Shown here: positions 1-8,899 of the stretch, piece after piece
Numbering within the stretch: the stretch's first letter is position 1
Layout: every line of letters begins with the position of its first letter
NCBI RefSeq assembly: GCF_003217495.1
Contig: NZ_QJSW01000002.1
Location: forward strand, 444,901 to 508,900
Reading direction: 5' to 3'
Length of the DNA stretch: 64,000 nucleotides
Origin: Paenibacillus barcinonensis
GTDB lineage: Bacteria; Bacillota; Bacilli; Paenibacillales; Paenibacillaceae
Position numbers and translations under genes: made by a program
The notes under the pieces: generated by a model
Databases searched by the model: none
Told to the model about the DNA's origin: nothing
The model's input: only the letters and a program-made list of their open reading frames with translations

Positions 1-80
1 CAGCGGAAGGTTTGACTTCGCTTTGCCCCATTTTCCCCGCCGCTCATCCAGGTCTCCAGCTTCTTGAGCCACCGTTTCAT
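1..80 (-). CDS. spoIIIAG: Stage III sporulation protein AG, N-terminal fragment
   Basis: Only the first 26 codons are in the window, reading MKRWLKKLETWMSGG and onward; the gene runs off the left edge. The ATG is preceded by a strong AGGAGGGG ribosome site in the gap after spoIIIAF. In this family SpoIIIAG is a membrane-anchored ring component of the mother-cell to forespore channel. The identification rests mainly on position, since it is the next gene after spoIIIAF in a conserved operon. Confidence 0.85.
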   Translation of the reverse strand, partial: MKRWLKKLETWMSGGENGAKRSQTFR

Positions 81-104
81 TGTTTCCCCTCCTTCTCCGT
101 GCTG

Positions 105-935
105 TTACAGCACTTCAGCTTGTTTCATCTCGGTCACCTGCACTTGACTCGCATCAATCTTCCATTGCTCGGTTAACAGCGTAATAATCTGGACAGCATG
201 TTCAGATCGTGAAGCGCTAGCTGGCTGTGAATCATAGCCTTCATCTGCGCCTTGTGCAGCAACTGATTCTGACGTTTGATTGGAAGGTGTGACATTGCTG
301 CTCGGGGGCTGACCTTTTGACTCAACCTGTACCTTGGAAATTTCTATCGGCTGAATCTCGATTGGCTGAGACCCTGGCTGATTCGCTTCAGCTTCATCTG
401 TTTCATGCGTGGCAAAGATCGGTCGATCTATCGGCGCCTGCTCGTCTGCTTCTTTCTTATCTCCACCCGCCATCTGTACTGCAACACGCTGAATGACAGG
501 CAAATCCACCGAAGAAGCTATTTCTGCGTCAGCACTTTGTTTCTTCATCGCTAGCTGCACCTCGACAGACTGCACCTTCGCACCAGTTGTATCCTCGATC
601 TGTCCTTTCATCACGTTAGCCAGTTCTTTGGCCGTCCAACGGAGGGACTGCTGTTGTTCATTGGCTTGCAGCTGTCTACCTTTCGCCAGAATCTGTTCCA
701 ATGTTGCCTGCCCATCTGAGGGTGCATCCATTGCAGACATCGCTCGTTTCAGCTCGCTTACCGGATCACTTCGCAGCAGTTTGGTAATCGGTGACAGCAG
801 GGTTAGCAGAATAAGGAGGCTCAGCACAAGCTTGACGTAACGCTCCATGGAACGATTCGGAAGCAGCATGTCAACAAATGTCGCTAACAAAATGATCAAA
901 ATCAGATCCTGTAGCCAACTGCTCAGCCACCCCAT
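105..935 (-). CDS. spoIIIAF: Stage III sporulation protein AF
   Basis: 276 residues. The N-terminus (MGWLSSWLQDLILIILLATF) holds the first of two closely spaced membrane helices, at about residues 5-25 and 32-52, followed by a soluble domain. This is the SpoIIIAF layout. The start at 935 is chosen because AAAGGGG lies at proper distance and the family begins at this point; the frame stays open further upstream inside spoIIIAE but shows no family features there. The protein is longer than the roughly 206 residues of B. subtilis SpoIIIAF, mostly through a Gln/Glu/Ser-rich low-complexity segment before the conserved C-terminal part. It belongs to the mother-cell complex needed for sigma-G activity in the engulfed forespore. 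Confidence 0.88.
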   Translation of the reverse strand: MGWLSSWLQDLILIILLATFVDMLLPNRSMERYVKLVLSLLILLTLLSPITKLLRSDPVSELKRAMSAMDAPSDGQATLEQILAKGRQLQANEQQQSLRWTAKELANVMKGQIEDTTGAKVQSVEVQLAMKKQSADAEIASSVDLPVIQRVAVQMAGGDKKEADEQAPIDRPIFATHETDEAEANQPGSQPIEIQPIEISKVQVESKGQPPSSNVTPSNQTSESVAAQGADEGYDSQPASASRSEHAVQIITLLTEQWKIDASQVQVTEMKQAEVL

Positions 936-967
936 CCTCACCATCCCCTTTCTCTGTCTGCAATCCT

Positions 968-2158
968 TTATCGCATCATGACGGTCAGATTCCCTGCGGT
1001 TAGTAAAATGGTGATTGCCAGAAAAAACATCAGTCCAACGGCCGCCAGTGCGGCAAAGACATAAATCATGCTTTTGCCAATCGCTTGCAGACACTCCACA
1101 ATGGGTGTATCCCCCAGCGGCTGCATAATCGCACCGGTCACGTTGTAGATTAAGGCCAGCGCCAGTATTTTGATTGCCGGAAAAGCACACAGAAACAAAA
1201 TTATAATGACGCCTGTCAGCCCAATTGCATTTTTGACCAGTAATGATGCCGTTATGACCGTATCTGTTGCATCTGCAAAGGTTCTGCCGACCACAGGCAC
1301 GAAGTTGCCGGCAATGTATTTGGCCGCCTTTAAACTGACGCCATCTGCAACAGAGCCCGATGCTCCCTGTACCGAGATGACACCAAGAAACATCGTCAGC
1401 AGAATACCCAGCAGGGCTACGCTAATATTGCGCAGCAGGTCCGCCATCTGTGTCAACTTGTACTTGTCTGAGATTGAACTCACCAGATGCAGCACAGCTG
1501 AGAAAAAGAGAAGTGGGAACACCAGCAAGTGAATCAGCGTGCTTACCATGTGGATCATGAATATGATCAGCGGGTGCGTTACCGATACGGTAACGACATT
1601 CCCCATGGAGGCCAGTAATGTGAATAAAAGCGGGACCATCGCCATCATAAAGTTAATCATGCTGGATATGGCTTCTTTGGCATAACCGATTGCAACGCTG
1701 AAGCTGTTGATTGCAATAATAATAATGACCATATAACAGATGGCATAAGCGATTTTGCTAATATTATTTTTCTCAAAGGCAGTCTGCAGTGTCTCTAGAA
1801 TCATGCTGAGTACCGTTAACATAACAATCGTGACTAGCAGTTTGCCGTTATATAAAACCTCATGTAGCATAAATGTGCCAATCGCGGAAAATACAGCTTT
1901 AAGACTGAAGCCCTCATTCCCGGGTATTAACATATCCATGAAAGATGGCGTCTTGCCTTCGGGAAAAAAACCTCCATATTGCTTCATAAGCTGATCCCAG
2001 TATTTCTCTACCTGATCCTTCGGAAGCTGATCAGCCTGCTGCTGCATCCACTCGTTCGAAGGCGCACTGGCCATAACCTGCCCGAGCATGCCAAACATCA
2101 AACAAATCATCATCACCATCATGAGGTGCCAGCGCGGCTTGTCATGCAGAGATTTCAT
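968..2158 (-). CDS. spoIIIAE: Stage III sporulation protein AE
   Basis: 396 residues. There is a cleavable-looking signal segment (hydrophobic about 12-30, ending ASA), a short acidic ectodomain, then seven or so hydrophobic helices from about residue 90 to the C-terminus. Motifs such as GASGSVADGVSLKAAKY and PVVGRTFADATDTV are typical of SpoIIIAE. It is the large polytopic component of the SpoIIIA channel complex, placed in the outer forespore membrane by the mother cell. It lies 20 bp after spoIIIAD and 32 bp before spoIIIAF, all in one transcription direction, as in B. subtilis. Confidence 0.95.
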   Translation of the reverse strand: MKSLHDKPRWHLMMVMMICLMFGMLGQVMASAPSNEWMQQQADQLPKDQVEKYWDQLMKQYGGFFPEGKTPSFMDMLIPGNEGFSLKAVFSAIGTFMLHEVLYNGKLLVTIVMLTVLSMILETLQTAFEKNNISKIAYAICYMVIIIIAINSFSVAIGYAKEAISSMINFMMAMVPLLFTLLASMGNVVTVSVTHPLIIFMIHMVSTLIHLLVFPLLFFSAVLHLVSSISDKYKLTQMADLLRNISVALLGILLTMFLGVISVQGASGSVADGVSLKAAKYIAGNFVPVVGRTFADATDTVITASLLVKNAIGLTGVIIILFLCAFPAIKILALALIYNVTGAIMQPLGDTPIVECLQAIGKSMIYVFAALAAVGLMFFLAITILLTAGNLTVMMR

Positions 2159-2178
2159 CGGTTGTCCGCACGCCCTTT

Positions 2179-2568
2179 CTACACCGGCATCAGTTTCATG
2201 ACGGTTTCAATAATAATGCTGATGATTGGAATTGCCAGTACGAGAATCAATACCTTGCCAGCCAGCTCAATTTTGGATGCAATGCTTTCTTGCCCCGCAT
2301 CCCTGACAATCTGAGCGCCAAATTCAGCAATATAAGCAATGCCTATAATTTTCAGGACCGTTTTGAGATAGATGCTCTCCATGCCCGACTGTTCAGCAAG
2401 ACGCTTGAGCACTTCGATAACGGCTCCAATCTTGCCAATCAGCAGCATGAAAATGACCACACCGGCTGCTGCCGCAATCAGAAAGGCAAACATCGGCTTC
2501 TGTTCCTTGATGACGAGAATCAGTACGGTTGCAATGAGTGCCAGACCAACAACTTGAATAATCTCCAC
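2179..2568 (-). CDS. spoIIIAD: Stage III sporulation protein AD
   Basis: 129 residues, four predicted membrane helices, beginning MEIIQVVGLALIATVLILVI. The motifs KTVLKIIGIAYIAEFGAQI and GKVLILVLAIPII are characteristic of SpoIIIAD. It is a small integral membrane partner in the SpoIIIA-SpoIIQ channel. Length equals the family norm. It sits between spoIIIAC (31 bp upstream) and spoIIIAE (20 bp downstream). Confidence 0.95.
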   Translation of the reverse strand: MEIIQVVGLALIATVLILVIKEQKPMFAFLIAAAAGVVIFMLLIGKIGAVIEVLKRLAEQSGMESIYLKTVLKIIGIAYIAEFGAQIVRDAGQESIASKIELAGKVLILVLAIPIISIIIETVMKLMPV

Positions 2569-2599
2569 GGGTCACCACCATCCGGCTTCATGACCGTTC

Positions 2600-2803
2600 T
2601 TATTGAAAAAGAAATATGGATTTAATCTCTTGCAGCAGGCTGTCCAGCATACGGACGACCATAAACAATACAACGACAAATCCGATGACGGTCACCCAGT
2701 GAGCCATATCTTCCTTTCCCATTTGTTTCAGCACTGTATGAATCATCGCAATAATGATTCCAATGCCCGCAATTTGAAAGATTGCGTTCACTTCTAAATT
2801 CAT
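2600..2803 (-). CDS. spoIIIAC: Stage III sporulation protein AC
   Basis: 67 residues with two membrane helices (about 8-27 and 34-52), starting MNLEVNAIFQIAGIGIIIAM and containing the family motif HTVLKQMGKEDMAHW. Both length and sequence match SpoIIIAC, a paralogue-like partner of SpoIIIAD. It lies 29 bp downstream of spoIIIAB in the same operon. Confidence 0.95.
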   Translation of the reverse strand: MNLEVNAIFQIAGIGIIIAMIHTVLKQMGKEDMAHWVTVIGFVVVLFMVVRMLDSLLQEIKSIFLFQ

Positions 2804-2832
2804 GACCTTGGCACCTCGCTATCCCGGCTATT

Positions 2833-3351
2833 TCAGAAGATCAGAATGACGATTAACGCTCCGACAAGCATCCCCAGGCTGCGGCTCATCCGTTCATACT
2901 TCACTTGATCGGCCTGTGCGCGGGACTCCTCATGCATAAGTTGCTGTATAGCTAATGAAATGTGTTTGGTCTGATCCTGACGATCACTGGTGCCAAGGCT
3001 GAAGCTTAATTGCATCATAACTTCACGCTCGTCTGACTTCATGGCAGATCTTCCCCACGCCTGCTCGACACCGGATTGAAGACTCTCTCTGGCCGTGAGC
3101 CCGAGAGGGGGCTCCATCTGTGCTGCAGCATGCATAAATAGAGTCCTCACCGGTTCTTTTGTCTGTGCCCCCATCTTGCTCATCGCGTCTGGAAGCGGCG
3201 TTAGACCATAATTGATCTCTGTCATCAAACGCTGGAGTGCAGCGATTAATTCTCGAAGCTGCCTTGGACGCAATGCATATTGTCTCGCCTTATAAAAGCC
3301 TGCAAGTGAGCTGGCGATCATAATCAGCACTGCACCGAACATATTAACCAA
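2833..3351 (-). CDS. spoIIIAB: Stage III sporulation protein AB
   Basis: 172 residues. The start is taken as TTG at 3351: AGGAGG lies 7 bases before it and the resulting N-terminus (M-VNMFGAVLIM) aligns with the B. subtilis protein; an ATG follows at 3342. The protein has an N-terminal helix, the motif RPRQLRELIAALQRLMTEI, a cytoplasmic amphipathic domain and a C-terminal hydrophobic helix (SLGMLVGALIVILIF). This layout resembles GspF-type secretion platform halves, as known for SpoIIIAB. It overlaps the end of spoIIIAA by 8 bp, which implies translational coupling. Confidence 0.93.
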   Translation of the reverse strand: MVNMFGAVLIMIASSLAGFYKARQYALRPRQLRELIAALQRLMTEINYGLTPLPDAMSKMGAQTKEPVRTLFMHAAAQMEPPLGLTARESLQSGVEQAWGRSAMKSDEREVMMQLSFSLGTSDRQDQTKHISLAIQQLMHEESRAQADQVKYERMSRSLGMLVGALIVILIF

Positions 3352-4348
3352 AGGCTTCACCTCCTGCCCCGGCATGTTGCATGCCTCGCATCTTGCCGTC
3401 AGCCAGCTTGAAGCTCATGCCTCGGCTCGTCCGTTGCAGCAGCACATACCGCTGAAACATCTGCTCGGTTATTAACGTTCTCAAGGCAGGTCTGGCCGAC
3501 AGCTCTGCCAGATCCCGACCGTGTGCAGTCGCGATAACGGAAACCCCTGCATGCAGAGCCTCCATCACCGCTTCGGCATCCTCCGGCCGGCCGATCTCGT
3601 CCACAATGAGAACATCCGGCGACATTGAACGAAGCATCATCATCATGCCCTCTGCCTTCGGGCATCCATCCATGACATCTGTCCGTGGCCCAACATCAAA
3701 TCCGGGTACTCCCTTGTAGCTCCCTGCAATTTCAGAACGTTCATCCACAATGCCAACCTTTAACCTCGGGCGTATACCTTGTCTCATTTCGTTACCGGAC
3801 GCCAGCTTTGTACCACTGCTAATCTGTCTTGCCAGATCACGTAGCAACGTTGTCTTTCCTTGTTGAGGTGGAGACAAAATTAACGTATGCAGCACTTGTC
3901 CGCTATTCATATCCAGCAGATAAGGAAGAACTGGGTCAGCGATGCCTTCAACTTCTCGGGCCACCCGAACGTTGAATCCGTTAATATCCCGTAAATATTC
4001 TACACGCCCTCCACTCAGCACGGTTCGACCAGCAAGTCCAATTCGATGTCCGCCGGGAATCGTGATGAAACCTTTTCGTAGCTCCTCTTCCAAGGTATAC
4101 AGGGAATGATTACTTATGAGATCAAGCAGTCTGTGCGTCACTTCCTTCTGGGGAATATACGCCTCTTCCGGTTTACCCGTCATCAAGCCCTCTGCCGTAA
4201 GAAAGTGGTAGGTGTTGCCCGCATTAATCTCCAGGGGTCTGCCTTCTCGAATACGAACTTCTTCCACTTGGTCCAATTGGGCAGGTGGCATTCTGCCTAA
4301 GATGGTTCGGATCGGTTCCGGAAAAAGGTCCCTCCATTTCACTTTCAT
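3344..4348 (-). CDS. spoIIIAA: Stage III sporulation protein AA (AAA-type ATPase)
   Basis: 334 residues, first gene of the operon. Walker A reads SPPQQGKTTLLRDLA (about residues 158-172) and Walker B reads DVLIVDEIG, matching the GspE/VirB11-like ATPase SpoIIIAA. The N-terminus (MKVKWRDLFPEPIRTILGRM) and the motif RIGLAGRTVL are also typical. It is thought to power assembly of the feeding-tube channel. The RBS TGGAGGAG precedes the ATG. The upstream gap carries a candidate sigma-E promoter. Confidence 0.95.
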   Translation of the reverse strand: MKVKWRDLFPEPIRTILGRMPPAQLDQVEEVRIREGRPLEINAGNTYHFLTAEGLMTGKPEEAYIPQKEVTHRLLDLISNHSLYTLEEELRKGFITIPGGHRIGLAGRTVLSGGRVEYLRDINGFNVRVAREVEGIADPVLPYLLDMNSGQVLHTLILSPPQQGKTTLLRDLARQISSGTKLASGNEMRQGIRPRLKVGIVDERSEIAGSYKGVPGFDVGPRTDVMDGCPKAEGMMMMLRSMSPDVLIVDEIGRPEDAEAVMEALHAGVSVIATAHGRDLAELSARPALRTLITEQMFQRYVLLQRTSRGMSFKLADGKMRGMQHAGAGGEAFG

Positions 4349-4412
4349 GTGTAGGCTCCTCCAACTTTGTCATTCATCTTATTTTTCATCTCTGACATTT
4401 GTTCATATCTCA

Positions 4413-4440
4413 AGTTTATGCCTGTACATTCATTTTATGA
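4413..4440 (-). promoter_or_regulatory. Candidate sigma-E promoter for spoIIIA
   Basis: On the minus strand TCATAAA (4440-4434) is followed after 13 bases by CATAAACT (4420-4413). The sigma-E consensus is roughly (G/T)(A/C)ATATT and CATACA(A/C)T with a spacer of about 14. The -10 matches 6 of 8 positions and the -35 is weaker. It lies about 65 bp before the spoIIIAA start, and the operon is sigma-E controlled in B. subtilis. Confidence 0.45.
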
Positions 4441-4512
4441 CGCTAAATCTATCAATTATCATCAGGGCTACTGCGAGGGTTGGAAGATAATATATGCAAA
4501 CAACGGTGCATA

Positions 4513-4557
4513 CCAAAAAGAGGTGTACCCTGCCCTATCGGCAACGGTACACCTCTT
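4513..4557 (-). terminator. Intrinsic terminator of lysC
   Basis: Perfect 12-bp arms, AAGAGGTGTACC (4518-4529) and its complement (4546-4557), are followed on the minus strand by TTTTT. It lies 24 bp after the lysC stop. Confidence 0.9.
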
Positions 4558-4580
4558 CATCAACCTATTTTTACAATCCG

Positions 4581-5834
4581 TTATCTGCGGACTTGCGGTC
4601 CACCGATCACAGCTTGCTCTTCTGTATCCAGATCATATGCTGTATGCAATGCTTTAATCACATCATGCAGCTTCTCTCCATCAATAACACAGGAAACTTT
4701 AATTTCCGATGTGCTTACCATTTTGATGCTTACGCCTTCGCTGGAGATCACTTTAAACATTTTGGCAGCCACACCCGGATGACTTACCATACCTGCGCCT
4801 ACAATCGAGATTTTAACCAGGTTCTCTTCGGAGGTTACTTCACGATATGGCAGGCGGCTGTGCAAGCCTTCAATGACATGCAATGCCTTTTCGCGATCCG
4901 ATAGCGCAACGGAGAACGAGAAGTCCGCTTTGCCATCCATCACGCCGCTCTGTACAATGATGTCTACATCGAGCTGCTCGGCAGCAAGTGCACCGAATAC
5001 TTCAGCCAGCACACCAGGCACATCGGGTACTCCCAAAATGCTGATACGTGCTACATTTTTATCATATGCTATCCCACTTACCACTACGCCTTGTTCCATT
5101 GCTGCTTCCTCCTTAACAACCGTTCCTTCATTATGGTTAAAGCTTGATCTTACAATCAAAGGTACACCGGAATGCTTCGCGTACTCTACCGCACGAGGAT
5201 GCAACACCGCTGCTCCAAGATTCGCAAGCTCCAGCATTTCGTCATAAGAAATTTCCTTCAGCTTGCGTGCCACTTTGACGATCCGTGGATCTGTGGAATA
5301 GATTCCGTCCACATCCGTATAAATTTCGCAAGCGTCGGCCTGAATGGCTGCGGCCAGTGCAACCGCTGTCGTATCCGAGCCGCCACGGCCCAAGGTGGTG
5401 ATCTCACCATCTTCCGTCATGCCTTGGAAACCGGCTACAATAACAATATTGCCCTCAGCCAGAGCTGCTTTGACACGTTCAGGACGAATATCCTGAATGC
5501 GAGCCTTGCCGTGAACCGGCTCAGTGCGGAAACCGGCCTGCCATCCTGTGAAGGATACCGCCTTGCGTCCAAGTGCCTGTATAGCCATAGACAATAACGA
5601 GATCGAAATCTGCTCTCCTGTTGTGAGCAGCATATCCATTTCACGAGCAGGCAGATCGCTGTTCAGCAGCTTTGCCTGATCAATCAAATCATCAGTTGTA
5701 TCTCCCATGGCCGAAACCACGACAACACATTGATGTCCTTCATCCGCTTTTTCCACAACACGACCGGCTACACGCTTCATGCGCTCTGTATCTCCGACCG
5801 AGCTGCCCCCAAATTTCATGACGTACAATGACAA
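4581..5834 (-). CDS. lysC: Aspartate kinase (lysine-pathway type, alpha subunit)
   Basis: 417 residues, phosphorylating aspartate at the head of the lysine, threonine, methionine and diaminopimelate pathways. The N-terminal kinase domain shows KFGGSSVGD (about 7-15), GFQGMTEDGEITTLGRGGSD and the substrate segment TTGEQISISLL. Two ACT domains occupy about residues 260-410, containing SIVGAGMVSHPGVAAKMF. Colinearity with B. subtilis LysC (aspartokinase II) is close, including an internal Met246 start. The start codon is TTG at 5834, preceded by GGAGTGG. No lysine riboswitch was recognised in the 190 bp upstream, unlike B. subtilis lysC, so control is probably at the enzyme level. Confidence 0.95.
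   Translation of the reverse strand: MSLYVMKFGGSSVGDTERMKRVAGRVVEKADEGHQCVVVVSAMGDTTDDLIDQAKLLNSDLPAREMDMLLTTGEQISISLLSMAIQALGRKAVSFTGWQAGFRTEPVHGKARIQDIRPERVKAALAEGNIVIVAGFQGMTEDGEITTLGRGGSDTTAVALAAAIQADACEIYTDVDGIYSTDPRIVKVARKLKEISYDEMLELANLGAAVLHPRAVEYAKHSGVPLIVRSSFNHNEGTVVKEEAAMEQGVVVSGIAYDKNVARISILGVPDVPGVLAEVFGALAAEQLDVDIIVQSGVMDGKADFSFSVALSDREKALHVIEGLHSRLPYREVTSEENLVKISIVGAGMVSHPGVAAKMFKVISSEGVSIKMVSTSEIKVSCVIDGEKLHDVIKALHTAYDLDTEEQAVIGGPQVRR
5097..5114 (-). promoter_or_regulatory. Internal ribosome site and start codon for the aspartokinase beta subunit
   Basis: Inside lysC, AAGGAGG (5114-5108) is followed after 8 bases by an in-frame ATG (5099-5097), codon 246. Initiation here would give a 172-residue protein covering both ACT domains. 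In B. subtilis lysC the beta subunit also starts at Met246, so this is almost certainly the same two-product arrangement. Confidence 0.85.
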
Positions 5835-5950
5835 CGCAAATCCACTCCCTACCTTGTGCAGTTATGCATAAATTGATGTCTTTCGTCATTATTCTCTCCG
5901 AGAAATGACTTTAACCCAGTATATTACGAAAGCGCCTGATAGGCTAATCT

Positions 5951-5992
5951 TTTTTCAAAAAAACCCTCTGCCGATGAGTGGCAAAGGGTTTT
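5951..5992 (-). terminator. Intrinsic terminator of efp
   Basis: The arms AAAACCCTTTGCC and GGCAGAGGGTTTT (minus strand) enclose a 7-base loop and run into a T-rich tail. It is located 34 bp after the efp stop and ahead of the lysC promoter region. Confidence 0.88.
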
Positions 5993-6025
5993 CATTCACG
6001 CTTAATAGCTTACAGCGTATGAAAG

Positions 6026-6583
6026 TTACGCACGGGAAGAGTATTTACCTTCACGTGTATCAATCAACAGCATATCGCCTTCGTTAATGAACAAAGGAAC
6101 TTGAACGTTCAAGCCCGTTTCTACTTTAGCGTTTTTGGTAGCGCCTTGTGCTGTGTTCCCTTTAACGCTTGGCTCTGTTTCAATAACTTTCAGTTCAACG
6201 CTTGTAGGCAGGTCGATACCGAGAATTTCACCTTGGTAGCTGACGATTTTCACGTTCATGTTTTCTTTCAGGAAGTTCAATTCCCATTCCAGTTGATCAC
6301 TTGTCAACGTGAACTGATCATAAGTTTCGTTGTCCATAAACGTGTGCTCTGTGCCACTTGCATACAGGTAAGATACACCACGGTTCTCGATGATGGCACG
6401 ACCGATTGTTTCGCCTGCACGGAATGTTTTTTCAACGGTATTGCCGTTACGCAAGTTTTTCAACTTAGAGCGTACGAAGGCAGCGCCTTTACCTGGTTTA
6501 ACATGTTGGAAATCAAGTACGGTATAAATATCGTTGTCTACTTGTACGGTCAAGCCTGTTTTAAAATCGTTAACTGAAATCAC
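6026..6583 (-). CDS. efp: Translation elongation factor P
   Basis: 185 residues, the full EF-P length with KOW-like N-terminal, OB and C-terminal OB domains. The tip loop reads [17 protein letters not shown], with Lys in the position that is modified in some species, and the C-terminal motif [14 protein letters not shown] is present. EF-P relieves ribosome stalling at polyproline. Start is GTG at 6583 with AGGAGGG 7 bases before it. It precedes lysC and follows the M24 peptidase gene, the yqhT-efp order of B. subtilis. Confidence 0.97.
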   Translation of the reverse strand: MISVNDFKTGLTVQVDNDIYTVLDFQHVKPGKGAAFVRSKLKNLRNGNTVEKTFRAGETIGRAIIENRGVSYLYASGTEHTFMDNETYDQFTLTSDQLEWELNFLKENMNVKIVSYQGEILGIDLPTSVELKVIETEPSVKGNTAQGATKNAKVETGLNVQVPLFINEGDMLLIDTREGKYSSRA

Positions 6584-6653
6584 AAAAAATCCCTCCTGGT
6601 ATAAGTAAAAAGTGAGTGATATGAATTATTTCATATCTCAAGCAGCTGGCAGA

Positions 6654-7727
6654 TTATCCAATAACGGTGAACTTCTTGTCCGATTTCGTGAGGATATGGA
6701 TACCTGTTTCGGTAATCACCACATCGTCCTCAATCCGTACACCGCCAAGTCCATCAATGTAAATCCCTGGTTCAACAGTAACCACCATGCCCGGTTTCAA
6801 CACATCATCGCTGAGCTTGGACAGACGTGGAGCTTCATGAACTTCCATACCCAGACCGTGGCCCGTGCTGTGTCCAAACTGATCTCCGTATCCGTAGCCT
6901 GCAATGATATCCCGTGCAAGTGCATCTGCTTCCCGTCCGGTCATACCTGGTTTCAGATGCTCCAGCGTATGTAGCTGTGCTTCCAGTACAATATCATAAA
7001 TCTTGCGAAGCTCAGGAACAGGGTTGCCTGTAGCAACTGTACGTGTCAGGTCGGAGCAATATCCGTCCAGCAGCGCACCAAAGTCAAATGTAATGAGTTC
7101 GTCCTGTCCAATGACCTTGCTGCTTGCCACGCCGTGAGGCATTGCAGAGCGTTCACCCGAAGCGACAATGGTATCAAAGGAAGAACTCGTCGCTCCATGC
7201 TTGCGCATGAAAAACTCCATCTCCAGATCCACTTCACGTTCAGTCATGCCTGGTTTGGCAAATTGCAGAACGTGGCTGAACGTGGCATCAGCCAAGTCTG
7301 CCGCCCGCTGCATAACCGCAATTTCGTCCGCATCTTTAAACATGCGAAGCTGCTCTACCAACCCGGATACAGCTTTCAGCTTAACGGATTGCAGTATTTC
7401 TACATAAGCAGCATGTGTACCGAATGTGACTGAATCCTGCTCAAAGCCTACTTCCTTGAGGTTAGCAGCTACGAGCAGATCCCGCACAGAATCCATCGGT
7501 TTAACACCGTGCTCCAGCACGTTAAAACCTTTGGCTTGCAAGGATGCCTGCGCCATATAACGGAAATCAGTCAGCAGGTATGCTTCATTTTCCGTGATAA
7601 GCACATAGCCTGCCGAGCCCGTAAAGCCCGTCATATAACGACGGTTGATCGGATTTGTAATCAGCATTGCTTGTAGTTCACGCTCAGCCATCGCCTCGCG
7701 TAACTTGTGTACTCGTTTGTTTTCCAT
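6654..7727 (-). CDS. M24-family Xaa-Pro aminopeptidase (YqhT-like)
   Basis: 357 residues. A creatinase-type N-terminal domain (1-125) precedes a pita-bread metallopeptidase domain. The dinuclear metal ligands are visible: Asp in TFDFGALLDGYCSDLTRT (two Asp), His in HSTGHGLGMEVHEAP, Glu in VTVEPGIYI and Glu in VRIEDDV. It should release N-terminal residues preceding proline. Position directly upstream of efp matches B. subtilis yqhT. RBS is AAGGG before ATG. Confidence 0.92.
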   Translation of the reverse strand: MENKRVHKLREAMAERELQAMLITNPINRRYMTGFTGSAGYVLITENEAYLLTDFRYMAQASLQAKGFNVLEHGVKPMDSVRDLLVAANLKEVGFEQDSVTFGTHAAYVEILQSVKLKAVSGLVEQLRMFKDADEIAVMQRAADLADATFSHVLQFAKPGMTEREVDLEMEFFMRKHGATSSSFDTIVASGERSAMPHGVASSKVIGQDELITFDFGALLDGYCSDLTRTVATGNPVPELRKIYDIVLEAQLHTLEHLKPGMTGREADALARDIIAGYGYGDQFGHSTGHGLGMEVHEAPRLSKLSDDVLKPGMVVTVEPGIYIDGLGGVRIEDDVVITETGIHILTKSDKKFTVIG

Positions 7728-7766
7728 CGGTAACCCTTCTTTCTCTCACATTCCCGGGTTCCCGGC

Positions 7767-8210
7767 TCAGGTTTGTTTGTCCAGATGACGCACGAGAGCC
7801 AGCAATCCCAGTTCATAGCTTACTTCGCCAAATCCGGCAATCTGCCCGATCGTTTCTGCTGCAAGCACTGAATGATGTCTGAACGCTTCGCGTGCATGAA
7901 TGTTGGATAGATGAACCTCCACGGTAGGAACCTTCACGGCATTGATTGCATCACGTATAGCATAGCTGTAGTGGGTAAACGCCCCGGCATTCAATATGAT
8001 CCCGTCTGTCTCACCCAGAGCAGCATGAATGCGGTCAATGATGTCCCCTTCATGGTTGGATTGATAAAAAGCGATGGAGACACCCAATTGCTCTGCCTGT
8101 CTGCGAATGTTGTCTTCAATATCCTTCAGACTCATCGTGCCGTAGATGCCTGGTTCACGAACTCCAAGCATGTTCAGGTTTGGGCCATTGATCACAATAA
8201 TTCGTTTCAT
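7767..8210 (-). CDS. aroQ: 3-dehydroquinate dehydratase, type II
   Basis: 147 residues, converting 3-dehydroquinate to 3-dehydroshikimate in the shikimate pathway. The N-terminal motif INGPNLNMLGVREPGIYG carries the catalytic Arg/Tyr loop, and VEVHLSNIHAREAFRHHS carries the catalytic His region. The start at 8210 is chosen over an in-frame upstream GTG at 8240 because the family begins MK-RIIVINGPNLN and GGTGGAG precedes it. It is equivalent to B. subtilis yqhS and lies 39 bp upstream of the peptidase gene. Confidence 0.95.
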   Translation of the reverse strand: MKRIIVINGPNLNMLGVREPGIYGTMSLKDIEDNIRRQAEQLGVSIAFYQSNHEGDIIDRIHAALGETDGIILNAGAFTHYSYAIRDAINAVKVPTVEVHLSNIHAREAFRHHSVLAAETIGQIAGFGEVSYELGLLALVRHLDKQT

Positions 8211-8287
8211 TGCTTCTCCACCCTCTCTGCAAATAACCATCTGCTATTTTAACACAGCCATTGCCGGATTGAGAAGCTTTTTTGCGT

Positions 8288-8899
8288 CTAGGCTCCGGCG
8301 TGCTCCGGCTCCCTTTTTCGTTCGTCCGTATACTCCATTGCCACGGTATAACCAATAAACAAGCCCCAGAGCAGGAAGAAGCAGATTTCCGTAATGATAG
8401 AATCCCATGTCAACCGATTCAGCGGCTTCATCATCCCGAGCTTGGGACCTACCAAAACAAAGAGAATCACCCACCAAACGATGCCATACACCATGCCCGG
8501 AAAAGGCCCTTTTAATTTTCGGATAGTAAAGGTGTATAACAGGCTAGTCAACATCGAAAACAGTATGAAACACAGCCATCCGGTTAGATGCCCTGCCGGA
8601 GTATAAATATACTCATGTTTAAAAAACGGCTCAGCCAGAAACCCGACAGGCACTACAGTAAAATGCAGCAGATGGAACAGCCAGTGGATGCCGCCCCAGA
8701 TCAAACCGGCAAAGAACCCCAGCTCCAGTGCAAAGGAGAACGGATTCGTATAATAGTGTGCATCTCCCTGCTTGGGAGTCGAACGCCGTCCCATCACCTT
8801 GTCATCTCTTTTATGCGGACGCTGCCGCTGAGAGCTCTGGTCTGTTTTTTCATCGTGGCGATCACGACCTGACATTCCCTCGTCATTATAATCCGTCAT
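8288..8899 (-). CDS. yqhR: YqhR-family membrane protein
   Basis: 203 residues. A charged hydrophilic N-terminus of about 50 residues precedes four membrane helices. Motifs include NPFSFALELGFFAGLIWGG, the loop FLAEPFFKHEYIYTPAGHL and a C-terminal GLFIGYTVAMEY. This matches the YqhR family of Bacillaceae, function unknown. Start ATG at 8899 has AGGGG 9 bases upstream; an in-frame start at 8947 is possible but lacks a good site. Its place between aroQ and yqhQ supports the call. Confidence 0.85.
   Translation of the reverse strand: MTDYNDEGMSGRDRHDEKTDQSSQRQRPHKRDDKVMGRRSTPKQGDAHYYTNPFSFALELGFFAGLIWGGIHWLFHLLHFTVVPVGFLAEPFFKHEYIYTPAGHLTGWLCFILFSMLTSLLYTFTIRKLKGPFPGMVYGIVWWVILFVLVGPKLGMMKPLNRLTWDSIITEICFFLLWGLFIGYTVAMEYTDERKREPEHAGA

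Noticed and set aside
5835..6025. Lysine riboswitch upstream of lysC
   Set aside because: The leader is too short after the efp terminator, and none of the conserved L-box segments could be read.
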